This document shows, piece by piece, positions 19,137-29,769 of a DNA stretch of 64,000 bases. The DNA is from Ophiobolus disseminans. Lineage: Eukaryota; Ascomycota; Dothideomycetes; Pleosporales; Phaeosphaeriaceae. The notes below the pieces were generated by a model, which did not search any database, was not told the origin of the DNA, and saw only the letters and a list, made by a program, of their open reading frames with translations. Where the stretch lies: contig MU006235.1 in assembly GCA_010093685.1 (NCBI GenBank), positions 201,780 through 265,779 on the forward strand. The letters run 5' to 3'. Position numbers and translations under genes: made by a program. Numbering within the stretch: position 1 is the stretch's first letter; each line of letters begins with the position of its first letter.

Positions 19137-21665
19137 AGCGCAATTAAGAGAATATGTGGGTCACACAGAGCGCAGTACCTCATGCCCGACGTGCGTCACC
19201 CGAGCAGGCCATTTTCTTCATGATTTCCCTGATAACCCTAGACGCAGATGAGCTGCCTGAAGTTCAGACACCTCAAGTGTACTGAGTGTACCATGCAAAG
19301 ACAAACAGCACGACCTAAACCACTGCGTCATCCTCGAGGTCAGCGCAATGGCGCAGAACACTCAATGAAAAAGTGAGTACATTGAAGCTTGCCTTGCCTG
19401 ACTCCGAAGACAGCCTCGAGACTCGGGAGATTTAATAATAATTACAAGCTCGGGGCCCTATTCTTCAGGCTCGTGACGACGATCAATGACAGCCAGCATG
19501 TACGTCCTTGGTCTGACTGGGTGCTCTGCGTTGAGAGCTGACCTGAATAGGGAAATGCTGCAGCTTCAAGGAAGCGCCATCGATACCGTGAGAGGCCCTC
19601 AAACTTGCCGTTTACCGTACTCGCCTGCTCACTACCGAAGCAGTGAGCAAGTCAGGCAGTGGGAGAACTAGGTACGCGGTTGAGTACGTCGTCAAAGAGT
19701 GTCAGGTCTTCGATCAGCGCATGGGTCTGCAGCGATTGCACTAACACGTCCACAGATGTGAATCATACCAGAGAAATCCTCGCACCGTCGTCAGCTCGTC
19801 AATGAGAGGCAGTCAACCCGTAGGCCTGTGTCCTCACATTGGCGAAGGCGCGTGCGTTCGTAGAATCACACGTCGACCTCAGAGCTGATCAATCGTTGAT
19901 TAAGGTAGCACGGTCGTTCATGAGGAGGAAAAGAAGAGAAGGCGGAGCTGGAGAGGTTTAAGTATTGCTCAGCGATGAGGTGAGGTCTGGGCACGCTGCT
20001 CTCACGTGATACGCACATGCGTAAGGCTTCCAAGGCTACATATGTATACCCTTCGGTAGCACTCGATGACGCGACTGTGGGGAGCGGGGCGGGAGAGCGT
20101 CAGTGAAGTTTAAGGGGCCTTTATGATCGAATTTGACGTACCCAGATTCTTGATCGTTAGATTCCGCGGGCTGGAAGCGTTGCTGAGATTAGGCTGTTGA
20201 TACTTGGACAGCCTGGCAGCGTCGAAAGCAGGGTTAGTAGATACGTTTTGTTCACGCGAATACGATAAAGCCCAGATAGCGAAGAAGATCAAAGGTAGAA
20301 ACGATGATGTGATCGGCTACCCCACAAGTTTCGCATTGTACCATTCACAGCCCCCGTCCCGGACTAGCACCTGCACACACACCATCATGTGACTTGCTTA
20401 ATAGCGCGCCCAGGCGCCCGCATCCCGCATACAAATAGCCCATCATCCGCTGCCCACCTCCCTTCCTTCTTCTCTCCACAACGGTACGCGCCTGCCCTAT
20501 CTCCCCCGATGGATCAGTTTGAGCCACGGTCTGCGATCACGGCTTCGGCCATTGACACAGATTGATGACTACGTCGATTTAAGAACGCTAGCGCTATGGC
20601 TAACTAGCGGCTTTCATCCACGTGCTGACGATCGCGTCGAGGAACAACGTCTCGAGTGATTCTACGAACGCTCTAGATGTCTGTCGCACAGGGACTACAT
20701 GCATTGATCAACGGCCCGACAGCCTGAGACGGTGCATCCCGATCGCGGAGCGTATTGATTGCTTTTACCCCCACTGTTCGTTCGCGAATACTGATCCCGG
20801 CAGGAACATGTGATGGATCTCACGGGCTTGATAATTTCGGTCGGTATCATGGCGCACTTCTACTCTGGCTAGCATTGCTTCATGCGTGCACCTTGTGGCT
20901 CGCTGCATGTGGCTATGGAGTGCGATTATGGTATCGGTTGAGCCACGGGCTTGATGAGCTGCACGCACCTGAACGTCGTTTACGGCTGCAGTTTGACTCT
21001 GTTGTCGGACAGGGAGGGCTCGCAGACCCCTTTTTCATCGAGTGTCCAGTCCCATGGAAGGAGTTCACATCTTGCGTCTTGTGGTTGACTCAGTTCAAGC
21101 TACAAAGTAGTTCGAGACGACGGCACATGGGCTTGAAGTACTCATGTTTGATGCTGAAGGAGACGTTGGTGTGATGACTCTTTGTGAAACATTTGTAAAC
21201 ATAGGATGTGCTGTTCTCTGTCCGTTCGGATGATAGTGTCAGCGCTGCTAGTTGAAGCTCGTGGCAGTGGCAGACGCACTTAATCTGCAAAAGAATATGT
21301 GCACAGATTTCTCCTTGTGAGAGGTCTCAAGGCTGGTCACTCTGAAAGGCTGAATGTGATGAAAGTCCCTGATTGCGACGCAGTGATCGCTTTCCTGGAT
21401 GCTTTCACAGCGTCGCGTGCACGCGGCAGACTCCTTCCGGGCGCACACCATTGTGAACCCATTTCCAATCTCTTCATTCACTCGATACAATGAAACCGCG
21501 GCGACTGATAAGTATCCCTTGTCCCACCATCATTGCTCGGTCAGGCTTTCCTCTGCACCCAACTCGCACCCTCACACTCGCATCTAGCATCTCCTCAACC
21601 TCCGCAACCTCGCAGCGCAACCTCGAATCCTGCCAGCTACCCTTTTATCGGAGCAAGATATCATA
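19137..21665. other. Intergenic, about 2.5 kb, no supported gene
   Basis: No frame longer than about 140 codons, no family motif, and no coherent splice chain was found. At 20,425-20,515 there is a leader-like pyrimidine-rich stretch (TACAAATAG followed by CCTCCCTTCCTTCTTCTCTCC) ending at an ATG (20,509) that opens only 18 codons before TGA. A second CT/AC-rich leader (21,540-21,660) belongs to the next gene. The rest looks unremarkable. Confidence 0.5.
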
Positions 21666-22823
21666 ATGGGAAAAGTCAAGCACCTCATGCGCTCACTGCG
21701 CTCTCGGTTGGCATTAGCCAAGCGCAGATTCACCTCAACTTGCCCGCTACCAAGTTCATCCACTGTTTCTTCTTCTCCACCTCCAGCAGCGAACGACGAG
21801 CGCCCCGCCTCCGCCCCGACATCGCGAACGCTGCTACCGTTCAGCTTTGGTGACGCGCATATGCCACGACCCATACAAACGAAGTCGGTGTCGCTGGCAA
21901 TCCGACGGAAATCCTTACCAGAGGCCCCCAATGAGATGCACGCAGCGGTGGTAAGGCAGTATCTCGTGGTCCGTGAGGGTACTCCAAGTGAGCGACATGC
22001 ATCGGCGCAAGCAGAGTCTGCAGCTGATCTTGCAATGCGAAAGTTCAGTGAGAAGTTACCGTTGGAGGAGCTTGACATGATTGGGCGAGGCTTGGATCAG
22101 CAGCCCTCCTTGCAAGTGCACGCAGAACGATCAACGAACGTTTGTTCACGGTCTGAAGATGCTGAGGAGCTGCCACTCGCCGCTCCTGAGGCGGGTCTAG
22201 TAGTGCGGACAGCCGGTCTGCACAGTGCAGGCAGCATTGAGTCTGAGCATCGTAACCGTGATCCACTTGCAGACCGGAGCTCTGAAACGGACTTGCGATC
22301 ACCGCACTCACGGACTCCGAGACTCTCTAGTAGGAGTAGCAAGTCGTCCTGGTCCTTTGCGTGCCGATCTGCCCGGAGCGTTGAGCGTGAGCATGAACAC
22401 AAAGCGGCGGAGAACAGCAACGACGATGATGCTTCGTCTTTCGGTAGCCAAGAGGGATGGGGCGTTACGTCTGACGACAACGGTGCTGGCAAACAGCCAG
22501 TAGCATCGCATTCAGACGAACAAGCAGACGCGCCGACCGCCTCAGGCGATGATGGTGTCTTTTCATCTGTACGACATTGCGAGCACGAATCGTTCGTTAG
22601 CGACGAGGAGTTTGGAGCGCTGCCAGACTGGTCCGAAGTCGAAGGGGACCCAGAATACAATGAGCCTTATGTGCGGGACGCGGACATGTGGTCTGTGACA
22701 ACGAAGACGTCGTCCGTTGCTCCAGATAGTGAGGATGGCGTTGTTCCTGACGTCTGTCCTGGAGCTGCGGTGTTGCGCCTGCATGCCGGGTCGAATACCA
22801 GCGCCACTGAAGAGCCACGGTAA
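21666..22823 (+). CDS. Hypothetical Ser-rich, largely disordered protein
   Basis: Single-exon open frame of 385 residues with a good fungal start context after a C/A-rich leader. The N-terminus is basic and helical (MGKVKHLMRSLRSRLALAKR). The remainder is rich in Ser, Glu, Asp and Ala with clusters such as SSRSSKSSWSFACRSARSVE and several acidic stretches near the C-terminus (FGALPDWSEVEGDPEYNEPY). No domain, signal peptide or membrane segment is recognised. Overlapping frames on the minus strand are shadows. Coding status rests on length and composition only. Confidence 0.6.
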   Translation: MGKVKHLMRSLRSRLALAKRRFTSTCPLPSSSTVSSSPPPAANDERPASAPTSRTLLPFSFGDAHMPRPIQTKSVSLAIRRKSLPEAPNEMHAAVVRQYLVVREGTPSERHASAQAESAADLAMRKFSEKLPLEELDMIGRGLDQQPSLQVHAERSTNVCSRSEDAEELPLAAPEAGLVVRTAGLHSAGSIESEHRNRDPLADRSSETDLRSPHSRTPRLSSRSSKSSWSFACRSARSVEREHEHKAAENSNDDDASSFGSQEGWGVTSDDNGAGKQPVASHSDEQADAPTASGDDGVFSSVRHCEHESFVSDEEFGALPDWSEVEGDPEYNEPYVRDADMWSVTTKTSSVAPDSEDGVVPDVCPGAAVLRLHAGSNTSATEEPR

Positions 22824-23232
22824 TTGCATGGTGTTTCAATGTAGCTTCGCATACGTGTTCCGCGTTATTGTAGTCTCAGTCAACGAACAATGACCAATCT
22901 TTCTTCCAGCTCTTTGATCCATTCAAACTCTGTACCCCGTGTAGCACACCCGTATCGCTGGATTCGTGCTGCGGGCCGTCCCGTAACGTGGGTCACGTGG
23001 GCGTTCGTGAGCGAGTGGGCGTGCATGTCGGATGGAGCAGCAAGCGCGAACGGCCATGACTCGTGGGCGGCGTCTAACGGCGGCTATTTTCAGGAGCGCA
23101 GGCCGGCGCCCAGTATCGACCACCACCACCACCACCACTACCCACGAACCATCCGATGTGCCACGACACCGCCGCCGCCCTCAGACCCGCCCACGCCGCC
23201 CACCCCGACACCTAATCCCCCGGCACCCCAGC
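22824..23232. other. Intergenic leader with an (ACC)n microsatellite
   Basis: CACCACCACC-type repeat at about 23,118-23,140. The frame of the next gene is open back to an ATG at 23,032, but the added 67 residues are Thr/Pro/Arg-rich low complexity and would hide the signal anchor, so this is read as leader. Confidence 0.5.
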
Positions 23233-24651
23233 ATGCTCAAAGTGTTCGGCGGCCGCCTCGCCCGCCGGCCATGGAGGGTCCTGGTGCCGGCGCTGCTGCT
23301 CATCTTCTTCGTATACACGCTCGCCCGGCGGAGACCCCGCCACGCGGGCGGCGACCAGCCCAAGCACGTCGCTAAGACCAAGTCCTTCTTCCCGCCGCTC
23401 GAGGCCAAGAGCGCCAACAGCATCGAGCTCGACTACTGCCAGAACTTCCCCAAGCACAAGCTCGACGAGGTCCAGGTCGTGCTCAAGGTCTCGTCGGACG
23501 AGGGCGCCGTGACCAAGGCGCACTTGAGCACCGTCTCGAGCTGCATCTCCAACCTCATCATCGTCGGCGACCGCGAGGAGCGCCTGGGCGACCGGCAGGT
23601 GCTCGACATCCTCGCCGAGCTGCCCAAAAGCTACGAGGTCAACAACCTCGACTTCCAGGCGTACGTGGAGAAGAAGAAGGCGCACACCGAGGGCGAGACG
23701 GTCAAGGAGTCGCAGCGCAGCTTCAAGCTGGACCGCTTCAAGTACCTGCCCATGGTGGACAAGGCGTACACGGCGAACCCCAAGGCCAAGTGGTTCGTCT
23801 TCCTCGAGTCGGACGTCTACTTCTTCTGGGACACGCTGTTCCGCCAGCTCAGCCAGATGGACGCCGCCGCGCCCCACTACCTCGGCGCCCCGCACAAGGG
23901 CAGCGACGGCCGCTACTTCGCCTACGGGGGCGCCGGCTTCGTGCTGTCGCAGGGCCTGATGAAGAAGCTGCTGCCGCCCAAGACGGCGAGCAGTGCAGAA
24001 GTCGCGCGCGAGAGCCGCCTGAGCTACCGCTTCGAGGACTGGGTCAAGGAGGAGCAGCGCGGCGACGCCGTCCTTGCCTACGCCATCCAGAACGCGACGG
24101 GCGTCAAGCTCGAGGCGCTGCACCCCACCTTCTCCAGCGACCAGCTCAAGGACGTCATGACGACGCGCGACCGCTGGTGCGTGCCCCTGCTGTCCCTGCA
24201 CCAGCTCAAGCCCGAGCAGATGGAGAACCTGTGGAAGTGGGAGCGCACGCGCCCATACAACACAAAGCCCTTTACCTACTCGTCGCTGCTCTCGTACACG
24301 CACTCGTTCCTCTCCCAGGGCCCCTCCCGCGAGTGGTGGGACAACCTCTCCACCGCCCCCGTGCCCAACGACCGCCCGGCCCACCGCAACGCCGCCTCGT
24401 GCGGCTCCGAGTGCGCCGCCGACCCCGCCTGCCTGCAGTGGTCCTTCTCGCAGACCGTGTGCCGCCACGCCGACTACATCAAGCTCGGCAACTCCGTGGA
24501 CAGAGAGAACGGCGGCCAGGGCGACTTTGTCAGCGGGTGGGACACGGGCACGCTCCGCAGCATGGGCTTCGGCGTAGAGGGTCCCAAGGGGGAGCGCCAG
24601 TTCTACGAAGGCTGTCAGGACGGCACATGGCTGAATCCCTCGGTGCGGTGA
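23233..24651 (+). CDS. Type II membrane glycosyltransferase (GT31/Fringe-like) with PAN-like C-terminus
   Basis: Intronless, 472 residues from the ATG at 23,233. A short basic cytosolic tail is followed by a signal anchor (residues about 15-31, RVLVPALLLIFFVYTLA), placing the enzyme in the Golgi/ER lumen. The catalytic part shows KWFVFLESDVYFFWD with the DxD-type metal site (SDV, 193-195) and YGGAGFVLSQG (231-241), both typical of fungal GT31/DUF604-like transferases. A Cys-containing C-terminal part (CGSECAADPACLQWSF ... CRHADYIKLG) resembles a PAN/apple module. Expected role: transfer of a sugar to a glycoprotein or glycolipid; donor unknown. Codon third positions are almost all G or C, much more than in neighbouring genes. 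That also creates a long meaningless open frame on the other strand. An upstream in-frame ATG (23,032) is the alternative start. Confidence 0.85.
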   Translation: MLKVFGGRLARRPWRVLVPALLLIFFVYTLARRRPRHAGGDQPKHVAKTKSFFPPLEAKSANSIELDYCQNFPKHKLDEVQVVLKVSSDEGAVTKAHLSTVSSCISNLIIVGDREERLGDRQVLDILAELPKSYEVNNLDFQAYVEKKKAHTEGETVKESQRSFKLDRFKYLPMVDKAYTANPKAKWFVFLESDVYFFWDTLFRQLSQMDAAAPHYLGAPHKGSDGRYFAYGGAGFVLSQGLMKKLLPPKTASSAEVARESRLSYRFEDWVKEEQRGDAVLAYAIQNATGVKLEALHPTFSSDQLKDVMTTRDRWCVPLLSLHQLKPEQMENLWKWERTRPYNTKPFTYSSLLSYTHSFLSQGPSREWWDNLSTAPVPNDRPAHRNAASCGSECAADPACLQWSFSQTVCRHADYIKLGNSVDRENGGQGDFVSGWDTGTLRSMGFGVEGPKGERQFYEGCQDGTWLNPSVR

Positions 24652-25084
24652 CACAAGCACATCGTTATACTGGGCCGGCGTTGCGGTGGATCTATGCATG
24701 GCGTTTTTGGATACTCTCACGCCACATTTTGGATACGAAGCGCGGGAAGTGGCTCTGTTGACAAGAGGTAGTGGAGATGGCATATCGGCCGTGCATCGCG
24801 AGGCATGGCTGTTCAGCATATAGTATCAAGATATCCATAGGTGTTGGGGTTTGTACAACTTAATGAATTGCATCGTTACTCAACGTGCTCACTCGTGGTG
24901 GCTGGGGTATTCTGCGTGAACAAAAAAACAACCCAAAACAAATCAAGCAGCCAGCAGTTCGACAACTGCGCCTCCAAAGCGAGAACAACATGTCTTGCAC
25001 ATGCCCGGAGAACTTCGCACAACCTTCAGTACACTTGTATCTCCCACAAAACCACCAACGCCCTCCAGCCAGCCCAAAGACGCC
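24652..25084. other. Convergent intergenic region
   Basis: 3' flanks of the glycosyltransferase (+) and of the next gene (-). No gene or repeat recognised. Confidence 0.6.
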
Positions 25085-26965
25085 TCAAACACTTTCCTCA
25101 ACACCCTCACCAACCTCCCCGGCGAACGGATCAAACGGCGCCACGACCTCGTTCTTGCCCCGCAGCTTCCTGCACGCATACTTGATCCTCCCCCACACCC
25201 CCATCTCTTTCTTGCGGAGCGACTCAAACGTCGACGCCGACTTCTCAATGTCCCGCAGCCGCTGCTGCTCCTCCATCTCAAACCCCTCCGCCTGTTCGCG
25301 CAGCTCCTTCTCGACCTCCTTGCGACGCTGCTGATTCGCAAACGCCTGGTCGTGCTCGGGATGCAGGGCGAGGATGGACGGGATGAGCGCAATGGGCAGC
25401 CCGGAGTCGGCGACGCGATGGTACAAGTACGTCGTCAAGTTTTCGACGTCCCAGCTCCCCTGGCCTGGGATGCGAACAAAAGTGCCGCGCACAGAGCGGA
25501 TGATGCCGAAGTCGGTTAGGACGCCGGACTCGAAGGACTCGAGTAACTCAACGATGAGTTTGGCGCGCTGGAGGAGGCGGGTCTCGCGGCGCGTCCACGT
25601 GCGGCGGTACTCGAGGAGGTTCAAGGGCGTGGGCGACGTTGACGGGAACTGCGCCGCGTGAAAGGAGAGGAGCTTTGAGCGCACATTGGGGAAGAAATAG
25701 CCCTTGTAGAATTTCAGCTCATAGACGGCTGCCTCGGCGAGGGTGCGGAGGTAGGGATACAGATCCTTGGAGTGTTTGGTTGGAGGGAAGGAGTGCGATG
25801 TGTTGGTGGGTATGTCGAAGATGGCAATGTTTGCGGCATCGTATCGACTAGATGGCGATGACGAAGGAGACGGACCGCGCCAAGTCGCGCCCTGTTCGAA
25901 CTCTTCGCGAGAGATACCTAGTGACGCGATGTGCTTGGCTTCGCGGACGGTGAGGATACCTTCAGTCCCAAGGCCTGTCACGAAGATCTCGAAATACTGG
26001 TCGTCGAGCAGATCATGTGCGTCGTTAGGAAACAACTGCGCAAAGATTTGCTCGTAGTCTTCTGTGCCGAGTTGCTTCCGCACTGTCATCCCTTCAAGCT
26101 TGCGCATAGCGTTGGCGCGCGCGATCCACGTATGCTCGACGCTGCCGAGTTGGCGTGCGTGAACGTGGATGCCCTCGAAGTTCAGAGTCAAGTCTGGCTG
26201 TTCTTCCTTCGATGCATAATGGTCATTCAGTTTGTCGACGGCTGCAATGGCGTCGTCGCAACCATTGATGGCTCGATAGGCCAAGTTGCGGACGAGTTGG
26301 CGACGCTGCAGGGCATCGCATGCTTCTTTGGCAGTATTGACCTGCTTCTTTTGTTGCCGGTGGGCGGGCGGAGGAAGGTGACGGGGTAGAGTGGCGGTGC
26401 CCTTGGGGCTTGGTGTCTTCTTCTTCTTGATGAGGGCTTCCAAGGGCGTGTCAGTGGTAAGGGTGTCGCGGCGGGCCAGTGGCTTGATGGCGGCGTGACG
26501 TTGCTGGAGGATCTTCTCTGCTTCGTGCAGGCCGGCTAGCGCAGTATCGTATTCGGTGGTGGGAGGTATTGGATGTGTTGAGTCTACGCGGACTTCTGAG
26601 CCGGGAGTCGTGGGCGGGGTGGGGTAGGCCGACACAGGGCATGGGGAGTCGGCCCTGGTGGGGGGAGACGTGAGAGAAGATGACGGAGTGAGCTCGACCT
26701 CGGGTGGGTTCTTCACTGCAGGCGACCTAAAGCGATAGATTTGCTTAGGTTTGGGTATGGGAGAGGCAGGTGTGTTTACGTCGTCGGTGACCTGTTGCTG
26801 AGGCCGATGGACATGTAGAATTTTGACGAGACGGGATGCGAAGCGATCTGTCCTGCTGAGCTTGATTGGCGTAGTAGAATCGATTTTCATGGTTTGGCCG
26901 GCGGTCTCGGAGGGCACATCGTGTGCGCGGTGGCCGGACTTGGTGGGGAAGGCCTTGATACTCAT
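25085..26965 (-). CDS. Hypothetical protein with C-terminal coiled coil
   Basis: Intronless frame of 626 residues from the ATG at 26,965 (MSIKAFPTKSG); the frame stays open 115 codons further upstream but without recognisable protein character. The first 230 residues are Pro/Ser/Thr-rich and disordered. A middle part (about 230-570) is folded-looking, with LRTLAEAAVYELKFYKGYFF and WTRRETRLLQRAKLIVELLE. After SVRGTFVRIPGQGSWDVENL the end is a charged coiled coil (EVEKELREQAEGFEMEEQQR). No known domain is recognised, though the arrangement is like other large fungal proteins of unknown function. Confidence is in its being a gene, not in any role. Confidence 0.75.
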   Translation of the reverse strand: MSIKAFPTKSGHRAHDVPSETAGQTMKIDSTTPIKLSRTDRFASRLVKILHVHRPQQQVTDDVNTPASPIPKPKQIYRFRSPAVKNPPEVELTPSSSLTSPPTRADSPCPVSAYPTPPTTPGSEVRVDSTHPIPPTTEYDTALAGLHEAEKILQQRHAAIKPLARRDTLTTDTPLEALIKKKKTPSPKGTATLPRHLPPPAHRQQKKQVNTAKEACDALQRRQLVRNLAYRAINGCDDAIAAVDKLNDHYASKEEQPDLTLNFEGIHVHARQLGSVEHTWIARANAMRKLEGMTVRKQLGTEDYEQIFAQLFPNDAHDLLDDQYFEIFVTGLGTEGILTVREAKHIASLGISREEFEQGATWRGPSPSSSPSSRYDAANIAIFDIPTNTSHSFPPTKHSKDLYPYLRTLAEAAVYELKFYKGYFFPNVRSKLLSFHAAQFPSTSPTPLNLLEYRRTWTRRETRLLQRAKLIVELLESFESGVLTDFGIIRSVRGTFVRIPGQGSWDVENLTTYLYHRVADSGLPIALIPSILALHPEHDQAFANQQRRKEVEKELREQAEGFEMEEQQRLRDIEKSASTFESLRKKEMGVWGRIKYACRKLRGKNEVVAPFDPFAGEVGEGVEESV

Positions 26966-28069
26966 GACTATGATGTGGAATTGGTAAGGCGTTCGTGTGG
27001 TCCGGATGGTCACAATGAGTGATAGGTAGCTGTCGTGAAGCTTTCGTGTCGAGTTGATCCTGGTGGGGCCGTTGTTGTTAGGGTGAGAAGTCAATGTGTG
27101 CAAGCAAAGTATGGAGGGAGCAGTGCCAAGACCCTGTACCAGCGGCGACAGCGGGGCTGGGAAACGCTTTGGGCAGGGCCCCAAGTGAAAAGTCCTTATA
27201 TGACTCAAATGATGTAGTAAAAGGTCAGGCGGATTCGTGTCCATTTTGGATAGAAGCAATGACGACATGGTAGTGTGAACTTGCAGAGATATAGAACATG
27301 CCAAAACCAAGCAAGATGGGTAGTTACCCAGTGGAACGAAAGCGAGCTTTGCTGGAACGGAACAAGGCCCATACTTCGAGGCTCTATCGCCGTCAGGGCA
27401 GTGACCGCATCATCTGCTGTCGTCCTACGGATCCAGTTTGCGACACACGGAAGCACCATCTTAGTACATTACACTCGCGATTATCTTGTCTGAGATGCCT
27501 GTCTTGTCTCGATGTTTCCTGTACTTGTGCAATTGGATGACTTTTCACATCACACATGAGTGATAAAGCGAAGGGGACCAAGGATAGAGGCGCTACTTTA
27601 AATCAAGAAACCGAGATAGGGCTGATTTAGAAAAAGAAGAAGAGAAGAGATTCAATCCGCAGGTGTGCCTATTGATTGTGAATGATGTCACTCAGTCTGC
27701 ATCTCGACGAATGCCCAAGGTGGTGAGCGACGCACGGCCTTGGATTTTCATATGCGTGGGTTTCGGAACAACATTGAAGTCTCGAGAGCCGACTGGTAGT
27801 GTTCGTTGTCCCGATGAAGAGATCAAGATGGTGGCATAATTGGTATCTCCGGTGAAGAATGTAAAACAAGAGAACCAATACTCCGACTTGTATGAGACTG
27901 GAGCATGCTCTGACTCCAAACAATAAAAAACTCTAAGCTCCATCGCTCTATGAGAGGCAGCGCTCCACGGAAGAGACGAAACAAAAACTACTTGCCGTCA
28001 TGATGTCTACATGCGCGTTACTCAGTCCTGCAAGATGTCGTGGAGACGAACCAACAGCTGCATTAGTAT
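26966..28069. other. Intergenic, about 1.1 kb
   Basis: Between two minus-strand genes: promoter side of the coiled-coil gene and 3' side of the ubiquitin-conjugating enzyme gene. Only short random frames are seen, plus a purine-rich stretch at 27,627-27,652. Confidence 0.55.
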
Positions 28070-28993
28070 TCAAGTGAACCTCTTGACTACCATGAAAAGT
28101 AAGGCTGCGACAATACCATAGATAAACATGTCAATCGTCGCAACGGAGAGTCCGGAATTTCTTGGTGTCAATGGCGGAGCCAGAGGCGTCTGTATGGTGC
28201 GTGTAGGTCGTGGCGCAGGTGCTGAAGCGGTGGGCGGTCTAATTCTAGGCGCAGGCAGTGCGGTCGCCGGTATCGAGGCCGCTGTTTGTTGCGCCGTGTC
28301 GATGGCCTTGCCCTTGCCTTTGTCCACCTGGGCGCTCTCGCTCTCCTTGTTGCTTAGGTCTTCGCGGTACGCCAGCCTCAGCTCTTCTGGGACTTCTTCG
28401 TCCTTCCGCTTGCCTTCTTTTGCCTCGATCTCGTCGACGAGTTCCTGCCTCTCCTTCATGATGTCTGCATTGCTCTTTGCACATGCTGAGCACTTCCAGG
28501 CATTGCTCTCCTGTGCCATTCTTTGCCTCGCTTCCTTGCTGCACTCGATGCCGCCAATCTGGCCCTTGGCATCTGTGTCCATGAAACTTCTTATCGCGAC
28601 CAGGGCGGTGCGCACACCCCAGGCAGGCTGCCACGTCTCCTCATGGTGGCCCGAAATGCTCAGGCAGATCTCGCGGTTGACTTCAAAGCGGCCGGTGGGG
28701 GTGAGGAAGCGGAAGTTTGGCGGGCGCAGCGGGTATGTGGGGGGCAGGATAATGCGACCGTGGTAGATGCCGCCAGCGTAGGCGGAGGGCGACGACGGAC
28801 CGCGGATTGTGAAGTGCCATTCGAAGAGGTTGGTTTCTAGCGGCTCGGCATGGTAGTCTGGAGAGGGGGAGACGGAAAGCTCTGAGGCCTCTTTTACTGG
28901 GGACGTTAGCCATGCTCCGGCGTGCACACAGAACAGCTTACATATGCGCTTGATGGTTGGGTTCTTGGTATTGAACTGCCCGCGCGTAGACAT
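28070..28993 (-). CDS. Ubiquitin-conjugating enzyme E2, UBE2J1/Ubc6 type, tail-anchored
   Basis: Two exons (28,993-28,942; 28,896-28,070) with a 45-bp intron give 292 residues. Splicing joins TIKRI to LKEASEL, the sequence expected for the J1 branch. The UBC fold runs from about residue 10 to 165 with FEWHFTIRGP, YHGRIILPPTYPLRPP and the active site GRFEVNREICLSISGHHEET (Cys95). The TWQPAWGVRTAL word separates UBE2J1 from classical Ubc6. After a Glu/Lys-rich and Pro/Ala-rich linker the protein ends in a single membrane helix (MFIYGIVAALLFMVV, about 272-288), so it is tail-anchored in the ER with the catalytic domain in the cytosol. The family serves ER-associated degradation together with membrane E3 ligases. 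The 45-bp intron is in frame and stop-free, so retention would add 15 residues. Divergent from the heme oxygenase-like gene. Confidence 0.93.
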   Translation of the reverse strand: MSTRGQFNTKNPTIKRICKLFCVHAGAWLTSPVKEASELSVSPSPDYHAEPLETNLFEWHFTIRGPSSPSAYAGGIYHGRIILPPTYPLRPPNFRFLTPTGRFEVNREICLSISGHHEETWQPAWGVRTALVAIRSFMDTDAKGQIGGIECSKEARQRMAQESNAWKCSACAKSNADIMKERQELVDEIEAKEGKRKDEEVPEELRLAYREDLSNKESESAQVDKGKGKAIDTAQQTAASIPATALPAPRIRPPTASAPAPRPTRTIQTPLAPPLTPRNSGLSVATIDMFIYGIVAALLFMVVKRFT

Positions 28994-29769
28994 GGTCGCG
29001 GTAGGAGTGAGTGAAGGACTGCGTAAGGCTTTACGTGGGAAGCACAGTGCTCTTTGCTAGCGAGAGGTTTGCGAGGCTTGTGGGAGGCTGCGTGTATGCA
29101 ATCAGCGAGAGGCATGGGTGCCGATGAACGTCGCAAGTGCGCGATTGGACCAAACGGCCAGCCGTCACTAGCGTAATCTTACACCTTTGTACTTGCTGTG
29201 CTGCAATGAGGTGGATATTCTGAGGCCTCTTACTGTGGAGAGCTTGAACAGTCACTGGCATCATGCGTGGCACTAATCACTAAATTACAACCCTGGGAGT
29301 CTATAGTCTTCACTATCTACATGACAGGTGCGTTCGCACAGGGTCCACGAGTCCGCGATCTGTGTCCCGCCGTCCGCCTTCCACGGATCGTACCGCGTGC
29401 TGCCCACACATGATCGTCGTCTCGCGTCGTGACCCATAAATTCAAGACATCCGCTCTCGTATCGGACAGTACTCGAGAAACCGCCTCTCCAACATGTCCT
29501 CCGTCACCACCGCGCTTTGCTTGGCCATCCCTGCTCATCGACCATGTGCAACGGGCAACATGGCGTCATCGCTAACGCCACCTGCTTTCATGCCAGTCTC
29601 CACCGCATGTGCTCCCGCGCCTGTTCGCATATGGGCGGAGTAGCAGCCGCGTGAATCTAACACGAGCCGGAGGATTAGGCTGCCGTGCGCGTGCGATAAG
29701 CGCGTGTCTGGCGTCGATTGCTTAAGTCTGCGGCTCTCTGCCGTACTTCGGAGCGTTGCATTCGTTTTG
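28994..29769. promoter_or_regulatory. Divergent promoter region between the E2 and heme oxygenase-like genes
   Basis: 776 bp between two outward-facing starts, so it must hold both promoters. No motif clear enough to name was found. Confidence 0.4.

Noticed and set aside
20755..21174. 139-codon plus-strand frame
   Set aside because: Begins at a TTG, has no homology I recognise and no splice partner.
23212..24819. 535-codon open frame on the minus strand
   Set aside because: It lies antisense to the glycosyltransferase and is low-complexity Val/Ala/Arg/Leu/Glu. It is a by-product of the G/C-ending codons on the + strand.
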